DNA of 64,000 bases, taken from Aurantiochytrium sp. KH105. Its lineage: Eukaryota > Sar > Bigyra > Thraustochytrida > Thraustochytriidae. A model generated the notes under the pieces. The model worked only from the letters and a program-made list of their open reading frames with translations, was not told the DNA's origin and made no database searches. Positions 48,701 to 60,700 of this stretch are shown here, piece after piece. Every line of letters begins with the position of its first letter. The stretch's first letter is position 1. A program made the position numbers and the translations under genes. The stretch covers positions 248,001-312,000 of the forward strand of contig BGKB01000056.1 in assembly GCA_003116975.1 (NCBI GenBank), in the 5' to 3' direction.

Positions 48701-51700
48701 GCCGATCTCTGTGTTGACAGACAATACTCATGTTCCGCGAGGGTCTCGCGTTCCATTCTACTCGATGCTGCGGCACATACGTGCTTTCTTGCCTTTCAGA
48801 ATCAAAGCGCAATCGAAGAACCTCATTACGCTAACGGTTTCGAGGCACTTTGGTGCGACCAGCAATGGCTGCGGAGCAGCCCGGAATCTACAACATGGCG
48901 TTGCGTTGTCTATCGTCAAGATTCTTTGCGCTTCGATTGGGACATCTTCTCTCCAACGGGAAAGCTTGTCGTTTCCGCGAGAGGATTTACTTTGGGAAAG
49001 ACGCGTGTGACCCGCTCCTCATCAGTCCCGCTACAACGCCAGCACGTGGTTGTGTCCCGTTCTGTCTGGCAATTCTTAAACACGGATGAACTCGCTTCGC
49101 AGCGTCGTGTAGAGCCGGATATTGTCATTAGCGAACTGTGCTGCGAATCGCTCCATAAGCGCATTCAAGAACTTCTCGAGTCGACAAATCGACCTCGCGT
49201 GTGTGTTCGTATCCAAGACTCTGCACAAGAGGGCTACATTCGCTCGCTGCGGCGTGAAGAGCCAGCATGGCCACTTCATATGTATTGCGGCCCCGATCAC
49301 GAGGACGTTGTCGTTCTCGAGGATGAGCCAGAGGTTCTCGTATCTGGGCCAGATCAACTTGCTGTGCGTCGACTGATTCCTCTAGAGGATACCCGTGAGA
49401 GCACGGTCACGAGTCCTTTGCCTGTCGTCTGTCCTGTTGAAAATGGAACCTATCTGATTTCCGGCGGAGCAGGTGCCATTGGGTTGAGGATGGCTCGTGA
49501 ATTATTTGCTCGTGGTGCTGGCAAAGTTCTACTGTTGGGTCGCTCGAAGATGCCGAGCGGTCAATCAGCTGCATCTCTCCAGGGCTCTGTGTACCTGCAG
49601 TGTGACATTAGCGATGAGGCAAGTATCCGCAGGGTTGTTGGGCCCTATGCGAACGAAATCCGGGGCGTCATCCACTGTGCAGGCGTTCTTCGCGATGGGA
49701 TGATTGGAAAACTTTCCAATTTCAGCGAGGTTTTCGCCGGCAAAGTTGGTGGCGCAGAATCGCTCATGAAAGTCATCGACCCTCTTCGTGATACGGTTGA
49801 CTTTTTCATACTTTGTTCTTCGGTCACTTCATGCCTAGGAAGCGCGGGTCAAGCCAATTATGCTGCTGCAAATTCTGTCCTTGACGCACTTGCTGAGGCT
49901 GCAGCGTCAGAAAAGGTCGTTAGTATTCAGTGGGGGCCATGGCACGGCCCACAAAGCATGGCAGCTGCATCAGCTACGAGGTGGGAACGTCTAGGACTGC
50001 CTCCCATGGATCCAGATGTCGCCACCGATGCGTTATTCTCTCTTAAGCGTGGTTGCGGTCCTGTAGTCTGTATTGCAGGCATGGATCCTCATGCCCCAGG
50101 AGCAGCAAGTTCGTGGGCTCGCGAACCCATGGTGCGGGAGCTCTTTCTCAATTCAAAGACACTGACATCTTCAGAATCTAGGACAACGTCTGATGACGCG
50201 CGGGTGCTGGTTCGCCGCATTTCATCTACTTTCATTGACGATTGTGACGTCGGCGAGAACGAAATGACACCATGGCGTGATGCTGGTATGGACTCACTCG
50301 CCATGGTAGAATTTCGCAATATGCTGCGCATGGCAATTCCGGAGCACATTACGCTGCGAGACACCGTGCTCTTTGACTACCCAACCCCTCGTGCGCTGAT
50401 TGACTTTTTGTCAGAGGCTATGGATGGTTCTCGTGTGCCTAGTCAGCGTCAAAATCTCGAAATGGTAGTCTCTGCTGCTTCGAGTGGTGCCTTGGCTGTT
50501 ACCGGAGTTGCGTGCCGACTTCCGGGCGGAGCCGACTCCCCTGCAGCATTTTGGGATCTTTTGCAGAGTGGACGTGACACCATGACCGATATTCCTCTGG
50601 GCCGGTTCGACTGGGAAAAGTCTACAGATCGTCTCTATGCTCGAAAAGCTGCCTTTGTGGACAACGTAGACCGCTTTAACGCCGACAAATTTAAGATCGC
50701 CCCCGTTGAAGCACAGCAAATGGACCCGCAACAGAGACTTGCACTTGAAGTTGCCTCCGAGGCGCTCGCAGATGCTCAGTTGGGTGCGGACGCTCGAGTT
50801 GGGGTCTTTGTAGGCGTCATGACCAACGATTGGGCTCGGCTCATGGACCCAGCCAAGCCAACGGCATATTCTGCGTCAGGTCAGATTCCTTGCGTTCTCG
50901 CCAACCGAATCTCCTATGTTCTCGGACTTCAAGGTCCGTCCATGGCAATCGACACTGCATGCAGCTCTTCCCTTGTGGCGCTGGACGTCGCAGCTGCATC
51001 GTTGAGTCGCGGAGACTGTGACGCAGCAATCGTGCTTGGTGTGAACCTTATTCTCGACGACGGTGTTCACGCTGAGGAATGTGCGGCCCGAATGCTTTCA
51101 GCCTCGGGGCGCTGTGCAACTTTTTCTGAAGATGCAGACGGTTACGCTCGCGGTGAGGGCTGTGTAGCATTCGTTCTCGAGCCAGAAGACACTGCAGAGA
51201 GAGCTGGCAAGGCAACATGGGGCAGTGTTCTCTCCACCGCAGTCAATCAGGATGGACGAAGCGCCAACTTGACATCTCCGAATGGTCGAGCACAAGTTGA
51301 CGTGGTCCGCCGAGCTCTTGCTCGAGCAAAGCTTGTCGCAAACGATATCAGCTACATCGAAACGCATGGCACTGGCACTCCGCTAGGGGACCCCATCGAA
51401 GTTGGAGCCTTGAGCGACGCTCTCGGCAGTCATACAGGGCAGGTTTGTCTGGGTGCTCTCAAAACCGTCATTGGCCACGGAGAGGCTGTTGCTGGCGCCT
51501 CGGGTGTGCTCAAGGCTTTGCTTTGCATTGAGCACAGCGAGGTTCCAGCCAATTTGCATCAGTCAAAGATGAATCCCAAGGTTGCAGAGGTCGCCGCGCC
51601 TTGGATGCGATTTCCTCAAAAGCGACCATTTGAGTTGCCCGATCAAGCCATTGCAGGCATCTCGGCATTTGGATTTGGTGGAACAAACGCCCATGCCATC

Positions 51701-54700
51701 GTGGCAGGGCCAAAGGGTCGCGCGCGCACGTCTTCTAAAAGTACGCGAACAATGAAGGATCAGACCGCCCCGCGTATGCCATGGAAAGAAGATGAGCTCG
51801 TCTACAGAATATCATGGAGTGCTAGCTCTTCTTTTCCTTCCTCTGACAACAGCGCCGAATTGACACCAATCCATCAGGTGCAAACTTTTGAGGATGTCCT
51901 CGATGTGGTTCGGAACGTGCCAGCGCATGAGAGACTCAAGGTGACCTTTGTGACCCGCGATTCTGCAACGTGTGCCTTTATTCGCTCGCTCCGGCTCGCT
52001 CGTCCTTCATGGCAGCTTCGTCTTGTTGAATCGACTCGTGCATCGCTGGACGGAGTCATCCTCGACAGGGACGCTCTCGAGCAACGCGTGGATGATCGTG
52101 GTCACGTGAGCATTCCGGTTCTTCAGCGAGCTCCACACTTTGTGCCATACAGTCTCGGTGGCCTTCAGCATCTTGGTCCTGTACTTATTACAGGTGCATC
52201 AGGAGGCATCGGTCGCGCGCTCATTGACTCGCTCCTCGACGCGGGGCTTTCTCAGATTTACGCTCTCTCACGAAGCGGCAAGGCCTCGAATGATCCGCGT
52301 GTGGAGGCGATCCAGTGCGATGTTTGTGATGCCGCATCAGTGGAGCGTGCCGCAGATTTCATCGGGCCAAGCCAGGTCTCTTTCATCTTGCACGCAGCGG
52401 GCATTCTCGAAGAAAAGAGCGTTCTCGAGCTAGATTCCAACACTGTGGAAGCTCACAATTCGGCAAAAGTTCATGGGACGCGTAATCTTGCTTCGAGCTT
52501 TCCGAGTGCTTCACTGATTGCGTTTTCGTCAACATCTTCGGTCTTTGGAATGCGTGACGCTCCTGCATACGCCATGGCAAACGCTTCTATGGAAGAGGAA
52601 ATTTTCCGTCTCCGCGCAGATGGTGTGCGCGCAGCAAGTTTACTTTGGGATCTATGGGCAGAGACTGGCATGGCGCACGCGCGCTCGATGGGTAGTAGCA
52701 AACGTGGCTTAAGTACCCGCCGGGCTTGCCAGATTCTTGTCGGTGTGCTTCAGAATTGGAATGAAACAAACGATCCAAATGGGCTCATCATTCTCGCAGC
52801 GGATCTTGCTCGGTTGCGCCAAAGCTTGGCCAATCCAGCGCTCTTGGACGCACTCGCACCACCTGCAAACCTAGCGGCTTCGGCGCCTGAGCGAGGTGAG
52901 TCTGGCGATCGTTTCGCACCTCATCTGGGTCCTTCTCGACCGCCTCTTTCGCAGAGTCTGCGTCAAGCCTCCACTGCTGAACGCAAAGCTATCCTGGAAG
53001 ACTGGCTAATCGTCAATGCTCGGCAGCGCTATACGGACACGAGTGCTACTCTTACGCCCCAAACCTCCTGGCAGCAGGTCGGTTTCGACTCTCTGTCCAT
53101 GACCGAATTTACTGCCGCTTTGAATGATGCCATTGGGTTACGCAACTCGCCGGATGAGCTCTCGGACACTGTCATGTTCGATTATCCTAACGCGCATGAA
53201 CTTGCGAGCCACGTAGCCCAGGTGTGGAAATTGGAGTCGCGAAGCTTCGTCAGCGAAGGCAACCCCGCTTCGATAGTTGCAGACCAAGCGCCTGAAGCAG
53301 CTGTTGTGAGCATGGCTCTTCGTTTCCCTGGATCGCGCCTGAACGCAAGTCCTAAGGGATTTTGGGACTTTTTGTGCAGCGGAGGCGACGCGATGCAGGA
53401 CATTCCTCCAGATCGCATCCCAACTTTGGCTCGCGACAATGTTGACAAGGAGGACGAGAAACGATTCTCTGGCGTATACGTCCGCAGGGGTGCCTTCTTG
53501 CACCCAGATCTCTTTGATGCCGACATCCGTGGAGCCTTTCCTTTCTCAGATGCAGAAAGCCTAGCCATGGACCCTCATCAACGTCTTGGGCTTCAAGTCG
53601 CAGGCGAGGCGCTCGAGTCTGCTAAAGTTGCTGGAGCCAACATGACTTGCGTTGGAGTCTTTGTTGGAGCGCAAAATACAGAGTACACGCTGTCCCAGGC
53701 TGATCGAGTGGGAACCTTTACTGCGACAAGCACAGCTCTTTCCATCATCGCCAATCGCATTTCCTACGCCTTTGACCTGTCTGGCCCCTCTATGACAATC
53801 GACACGGCATGTTCTTCATCGCTCGTCGCTCTGGACGCCGCGCTAAAGGCTCTTCACGCAGGTGATTGCACGAGCGCGCTCGTTTTGGCCGTCGATCTGA
53901 TGCTTTCGCCCCACCGCTTTGAGACCACCTGCGCGGCGCGCATGCTTTCGCCAAACGGTCGTTGCGCGACCTTTTCGGATGCGGCCGACGGATATGCTCG
54001 CGGTGAAGGCTGCGCTGCTTTGGTTGTAACACTTGATCAGTCAAGTGAACTTCCAGCTTGGGGCATTGTTCACGGCATCGCGCTCAATCAGGACGGCAAG
54101 AGTGCAAATTTGACATCTCCGCGTGGGCCCGCCCAAATCGCCTGCATCGAGTCTGCCTTGCAGCGTGCAGGCGTTGTGGATCGCGATCAAGTCGTCTTTG
54201 TCGAAGCACATGGCACGGGGACCAAATTAGGCGATCCTCAAGAGCTCGAGGCTCTGTCGACCGTCTTTAAAAACCGACGCAAGCCCTTGCATGTTGGTGC
54301 CGTCAAGTCATCGATTGGGCATCTCGAGGCCGCCGCTGGTCTTGCGGGTGTAATCAAGGCGCTATTAAGCCTTAAACACGGCGTACTGCCTCCGAATTTG
54401 CACTGTGATCAGCTCAATCCCCGGATTGCAAAGCTTCAGACGCGCTGTCCTCTGCGCTTTCCTCAAGGCCAGATGATCAAATTGGAACCTGCAGCGCACC
54501 GCCTTGCTGGTGTCTCTTCGTTTGGATTTGGTGGCACGAATGCTCACGTGATTCTTGGATCCGTACCGGATGCACGTGCCGACCGTGCAGCTCGTTGCTT
54601 TCGGCCAAACCTCTTTACCGCACGTGCGATCGAACTTCGTCCGATAACCGGTGTTCCAGGCAAGTGGAAGGAATTATTGCTGCCTGGGGCCGCAAATCTC

Positions 54701-57700
54701 ATCCGAAACCATCGCGTCGGCTCACTTCCAGTGCTCCCTGCGACATCGTACATGGAGCTCGTGCACCCACTCTTTGAGGGGGCCGCTCTGGAGTTTTCGG
54801 ATCTTGATTTGCGTAGTATGTACTTTCTCGAGATGGCGAGGCGCAGGGAAGCAAAAGCAGACGCCTCCTTGGAGTTTGATCTCGAGCTAGATGAAGTCAC
54901 AAGCACTGTGTCGATCTCCTCGGCCCGCGACGGACGCCTTCGAGCGACGATGAAAGTAAGAAAGTTGGAAAACGCGCCTCCACGAGTTGATCTCGCCATG
55001 CTCCGAGAAAAGTGCAGGCGCGAACTCCCAAGTGGCGACGCATTGTACGAAACAATTGGAAACCAATACCAAGGGCCATTCCGCGCCGTGTCGGCCGCAT
55101 GGTCTAGCAAAGATGGTGACTTGCTGCTAGGTCGAGTGTCAATGGACCAGTTCGTTTCAGCGGAAAGCCTTGCTTCTGCCTGGCTAGACGCGGCATCGCA
55201 CGTGGCGCTAGCCGCAATGGACTTGGAGCATCGCAAAAAACCAGTCTATGCAGAGAGTGTGAAGGGCTACATGCTTGCGGCCGCGAACATGAAGCGCCAA
55301 GCCGCTGCCGATCCCTTTGTTTGGTCGTGTATTACGAAAACGTCAGACAATACTTTCGACATGGAGATCTGCAGAGACTCCGGCGAGGTGCTCGCTCAAG
55401 TACGTCAGTTCAGCTTCGGGTTCTTCTCTGCGACGTCGTCCGAGATCTCGAAACCGTTGCAAGATTCGACTCGATTGTGGAGAGATGAGTGGGTCGAGCT
55501 TACCCTTGGAAGAAACGACTCGCAACTCGCTGTTGAGGTCATCGATCTTCCTACCGCAGAAACTTTACTCCCAGAGCTGGCCCATCGCTTGCGCATGGGT
55601 CCATCCCATTCTTATGTAGTGCTGGCGCACACCGCCATGCACTGTGGGCTTATCGCATGCACGCGGCGCGAGTACACGAGTGCAACGCTTATCACCGTAG
55701 AGGGCGGCAGACTACCGAATGGCGTTCATGCTGCTCAGCTCGTCTCTGTGGCACGCAAAACTGGAATGACCTCGTTTCGTGTCAGCTCTACGGATGCAAG
55801 CATATATGGTCGAAAAAGAGTTGCCATGGAGGCTGCGAGTCCAAAAGACGCGCTTTTGCGCGTGCAGCGTGGCGCGACGTATCTCGTGACCGGTGGCGGC
55901 GGAGCTCTTGGACTGCAGGTCGGAAAGGAAATTGCATTGCGTGGTGGCACCGCTGTCCTCTTGGGGCGCTCTGCGCATCTAGCACCTGGTGTGGAGCTCC
56001 CTGCAGGCTGCCGCTATGTATGTTGTGATATTACGGACTCAAGTGCTGTTTCCCGAGTTCTCAGCAAGTTGGAAAAACTTCGTGGAATTGTGCATTGCGC
56101 AGGCGTCTTGCGCGACGGGACGCTCCAATCCGCGCAGCCGAACGATTTTGAAGAAGTTGGCGCCCCCAAGCTACAAGGAGCGCAGGCGCTCTTGGACAAT
56201 GTGGACAGACGGCAGCTTGATTTTGTGGTGCTCTTTTCCTCGGTGGCCGCTACAATCGGGTCCGCAGGTCAAGGGGTCTACGGTGCAATCAACGCGTCCC
56301 TGGACGCAATTGCTGAACGCGAGCACGCGAATGGCACACCTATCGTGAGCATTCGCTGGGGTCCTTGGTCAGGCGCTGGAATGGCAGCAACACTACAAGC
56401 AAAGTGGAAACGGATGCGTCTACAAGCTTTGACGCCTCAAAATGCCCTTGACGAAATGTTTCGACTACCCCGTACCCATGCGGTCGTGACAATCTGCGAA
56501 TTTGATGATGCAAACGAACAGCCTCTTTCAAAGTCGGGCTCTGCAGAATTGCATGCGCGATCCGGTTGGTCTCGAAGCAGCTTGTGTGAGCTCATTCTGG
56601 ACATTGCACAAGAAGTCAGCCCTGATCATACTCGAGTTGGCATGGAGGATCCGTGGCGGGACGCCGGACTCGACTCGCTCGCCATGGTAGAGTTTCGCAA
56701 TCTGCTTCAGGATCGCATTGGCACCGAGACGGCGCAACTCGAAGATACGCTTTTACTTGACTATCCAAACGCTGATGTACTGGTTGACTGGCTCGTGTCT
56801 CAGCTTCCATCCAGCGCCGAAGGACCTGTCGGTAACGAAACTTCGGTGATGAGCATTGTCAACAGCGACGACATTACTGCGCCGAGAGCTGTCGCCGGAG
56901 ATGAAGAGCACATGAAAAGACAGTCTTGCACCACCACCACCACCACCACTACCACCAAGAGCAACGACAACAAAAAAAACAGCATTGACGGACTCCGGAA
57001 GCATGCAGAATTCGCTGGACCAAATGAGGCTGTGGGGTACACGCCAAGAGCTACAACTGTTGTGACCGGCGTTGCGTGCAGGCTTCCAGGAGGTGCAAAC
57101 TCTCCAGAGCGCTTTTGGGAGCTTCTTTGCTCGGGTCGCGATGCCATGCGACCTGTTCCCCTCTCGCGATTCGACATGAGCGCTCACTTTGACACTGATC
57201 TATCGGTCCCTGGCAAATCTTATGTGGACCGAGGCGCTTTCCTTGACAATGTTGATGCTTTTGACAACAGTAAATTCGGTATCTCTGATCTCGAAGCAGC
57301 ACGCATGGATCCTCAGCAGCGGATTGCTGTGGAATGCGCCTATGAAGCTCTCGTGAGCGCTGGCGTGGTCGAGGAACCAACCAAGTCCGGCGCTAAAGTG
57401 TCTCCATCAGCGGTGAAACAAGCCAAAGTCGGCGTCTTCGTTGGAATGATGACAAACGATTGGGCCTCAATGGATCATGGTACGCCCTCCGCCTTCACTG
57501 CTACGGGTCATTCCCCCGCAGTAGCGTCGAACAGGATCTCATACATCTTTGGCCTCACCGGCCCTAGCATGACCATTGACACTGCATGCAGCTCCTCTCT
57601 GGTAGCGCTTGATGCAGCGCGCAGAAGCTTGGAAAGCGGGGATTGCGAGGCAGCTCTCGTTGTTGGTGTCAACCTGATACTTTCGCCCCAGCTATATGTG

Positions 57701-60700
57701 GAAGAGTGCGCGGCGCGTATGCTTTCCCCACGGGGCCGCTGCGCAACCTTTTCGGAAGATGCCGACGGATATGCGCGCGGTGAAGGCTGCGTTGCCATCG
57801 TTTTGCAGCGAAGCGATGATCCAAGCCGTTTATCAGCACTTGGTGAAGTTCTCAGTACTGCAGTCAATCAAGATGGACGCAGTGCAAACATTACCTCGCC
57901 CAATGGACGAGCGCAGGAAGAGGTCATTGGCCTCGCGATTGAGCGAGCCGGAATTCTTCCCGAAAATGTTGCCTTCGTTGAAACTCATGGCACTGGGACT
58001 GCTCTTGGTGACCCGCTCGAGGTAAGCGCGCTCTCGCGCATTTTTCGGGACAGGGAGACTCCACTCGTACTTGGGGCGGCCAAGGCCTCGGTGGGGCACA
58101 CCGAGGGAGCCTCCGGACTCACGGGTCTTTTGAAGGCACTGCTCTGTGTGCATTATGGTGTGGTACCAGGAAATGCAAGCCTCGAAGATGGCCCCAACGC
58201 AAGACTTAACCCCAAAGTGCAACAAGTTGCACTGTCGCAGATGCGATTTCCTGGGCGCGGGGCCAGTGTCACGCTTCCAGTGGACGCGGTGGCGGGCATC
58301 TCAAGTTTTGGTTTCGGCGGAACGAACGCTCACGTTATTGTACGAGCTCCGAGTGCACATGAAGGGCATTTTGATATGATGCGGGGCCGAGAAGATATTA
58401 GCTGGGCGCCAACGCACTTTAGAAGTCCTCTCGCCAGGAACGACACTCTCGTGACTGGTCATCATAGTCTCATGAGGGATGAAAAGGACCGCGACTCACG
58501 AAAAAACCGTGCGCCACGTGAATTTGGACTCTCGGTCAAAGCTGCAGTCCATGAGGTGCTCGATCTCTTTCTCTGGGAGATGACCGCTGCACAGCCACAC
58601 GGGCAAGACGATCAAGAATTTTGGAACATCCAGTTCGAGGATTTGCATCAATGCTCGATGGGCCGGCTCTCTGTCGACGCAAAGCACCGTCGGATCATCA
58701 GCAAGGATGAGACGCCCGGAGACCAAGTCATTTGCAGCGCCGCAGAGCCCTGTGGCAGCGGGTCGCACACATGGCTTGATAAAAGTAATGCAGAAGACGT
58801 GTGGGAGCAGCAATCAGTCGCATGGTTTCGCGAGCAGACGTCCTCGCTTGGATGGCGCTCTGATACACTGACACTAAGTGAGATTTTCGTTTCACGGGAA
58901 ACGAACGCTATTCGACTGAACTTCCCGCAAGGTGTGTTTTCCCAAGAGGGTTATCTATATGCGCCAAATTCTCTTGGCGAGTGCGTGTTGGCTTTGGGGT
59001 TGACGCAAGTATGGGAAGAAGAAGCTCGGACGGGCTATCGTGTTGCGACTGTTCCTTCCTTGACGTCAATCGATAAGTTGTGGCACGCTACAGGCCCAAA
59101 TTTGTCAAGGTCCGCGGGGGAAGGAACGTTCCATTGCATTGTTCGGGCATGCGGGGAATTGACGCTCATTGACGAGGCTTGTAACAAGACAATTCTGAAA
59201 ATGCAAGGTGCGCAATGCGCTTTTGGACAAGGTTTTGGCGGAACGTCGACGTACACTCGATCCTGGACACCGCGCCATATATCTGCATGTGCGAGGTCGT
59301 CCGTCATCCGTCAAACTGGACTCGAGGCTGCACGGCGACATGTGCACCCAGTTGAAATGAAGGATCCTGTGGGAGACGAAGCATTGGAGCATTATTGTGC
59401 TGAGCACATTCGAAAGACGCTCGCCGCAATGCCTTCCGGTTTCGAGCCCTCTGAACCACATCTCGCGCTTCTCTACCGTCGATGGCAGCGCGCCTATGGC
59501 CATACGTCTGGCGATGTAAAAGCGCAGCAAACGTACCAATCAGCGCCCTCAGGTGTAGAGTTTGACTTTGCTCGAAATTGCGTCGACGCGCTACCTGCGA
59601 TTATCAAGGGAGAACGGCCCGCTCTAGACGTTCTCTTTTCGAATCCTGCGTTAACGACCCGTTTGTACAGTGAGTCTACGCCTTCAAATACATGCAATCG
59701 AGCGATCGCGCAGAGTGTCCAGGGCATTGCTGAAACCATTTACAATACAGCGTCTAGTTCTCAGGTTTTGCGCGTGCTCGAGCTTGGCGCGGGAACAGGA
59801 GGCACTACAATGCATGTAGTCGACCTGCTCGACCAAGAGCGCACGGAATACGTCTTTACGGACATTTCCGACTACTTTTTGCGTCAAGCTGAAGTCACCT
59901 TTGCGTCTTACAAAGACATGATGCGCTATGCATTGCTGAATGTGGAGGAGCCTCTCGCACCGCAGGGCTTTGGCCCGAGTCAGTTTGACATTATCATTGC
60001 TTCCAACATTGTCCATGCAACGCAGGAGCTGCACGTGACCTTGAGCAACATTGCTAAACTTCTGGTCCCGGGTGGTTGCTTTTTGCTCAATGAAGCCACA
60101 ATTTCAACTGCGTTTCTTGACGCGACATTCGGTCTTACAAGTGGATGGTGGCGATTTGCAGCCGCACAAGATGCTTCAAGGCCCGAGCGAGATGGACCTT
60201 TGCTAGCACCACTGAAATGGCGTTCTTTGCTTTTGTCCGAGGGCTTTGCTAGCTTTGATGTGGTGCACGAAGCGGCGCAGGGCCAAGTCGTCATGGCAGC
60301 TATCCTCGATTCCAGTACTTTGCAGCCGCCCTCGGCCTTGCAGCCCTCGGCGAGGGCTAGGATCAACGTCGTAAGCGATCGCCAAGATGACGAACTTTTT
60401 CAGGCGCTTCACGCAAGCTCGCAAGGGGAAGGCGCCTCGATTGACGCACTCGTTCTTATCGCCTCGAGGGAGTGTGAGGTCGGCCTGGAAGCTGATGCAA
60501 CACGTTTCTGGTTCGAGACGCTGCAAACATTTGCAAGCAAGCCACAAGGCACGCTTGTGGTCGTGACGCGGAGCGATGAGTGTTCTCTGCATGCAGCGCT
60601 CTGGGGTATGGCGAGGAGTCTCTCCTTGGAAATGTCTCCAGGGTCGTGGCGCATCGTATGTCTCGATCTTGACAAAGACTCGCAAGTAGCAAATACAGTT

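Noticed and set aside
57500..57530. GHS motif in the fourth PKS module as a possible acyltransferase
   Set aside because: It lies inside KS4 just before NRISY and lacks the GHSxGE context.
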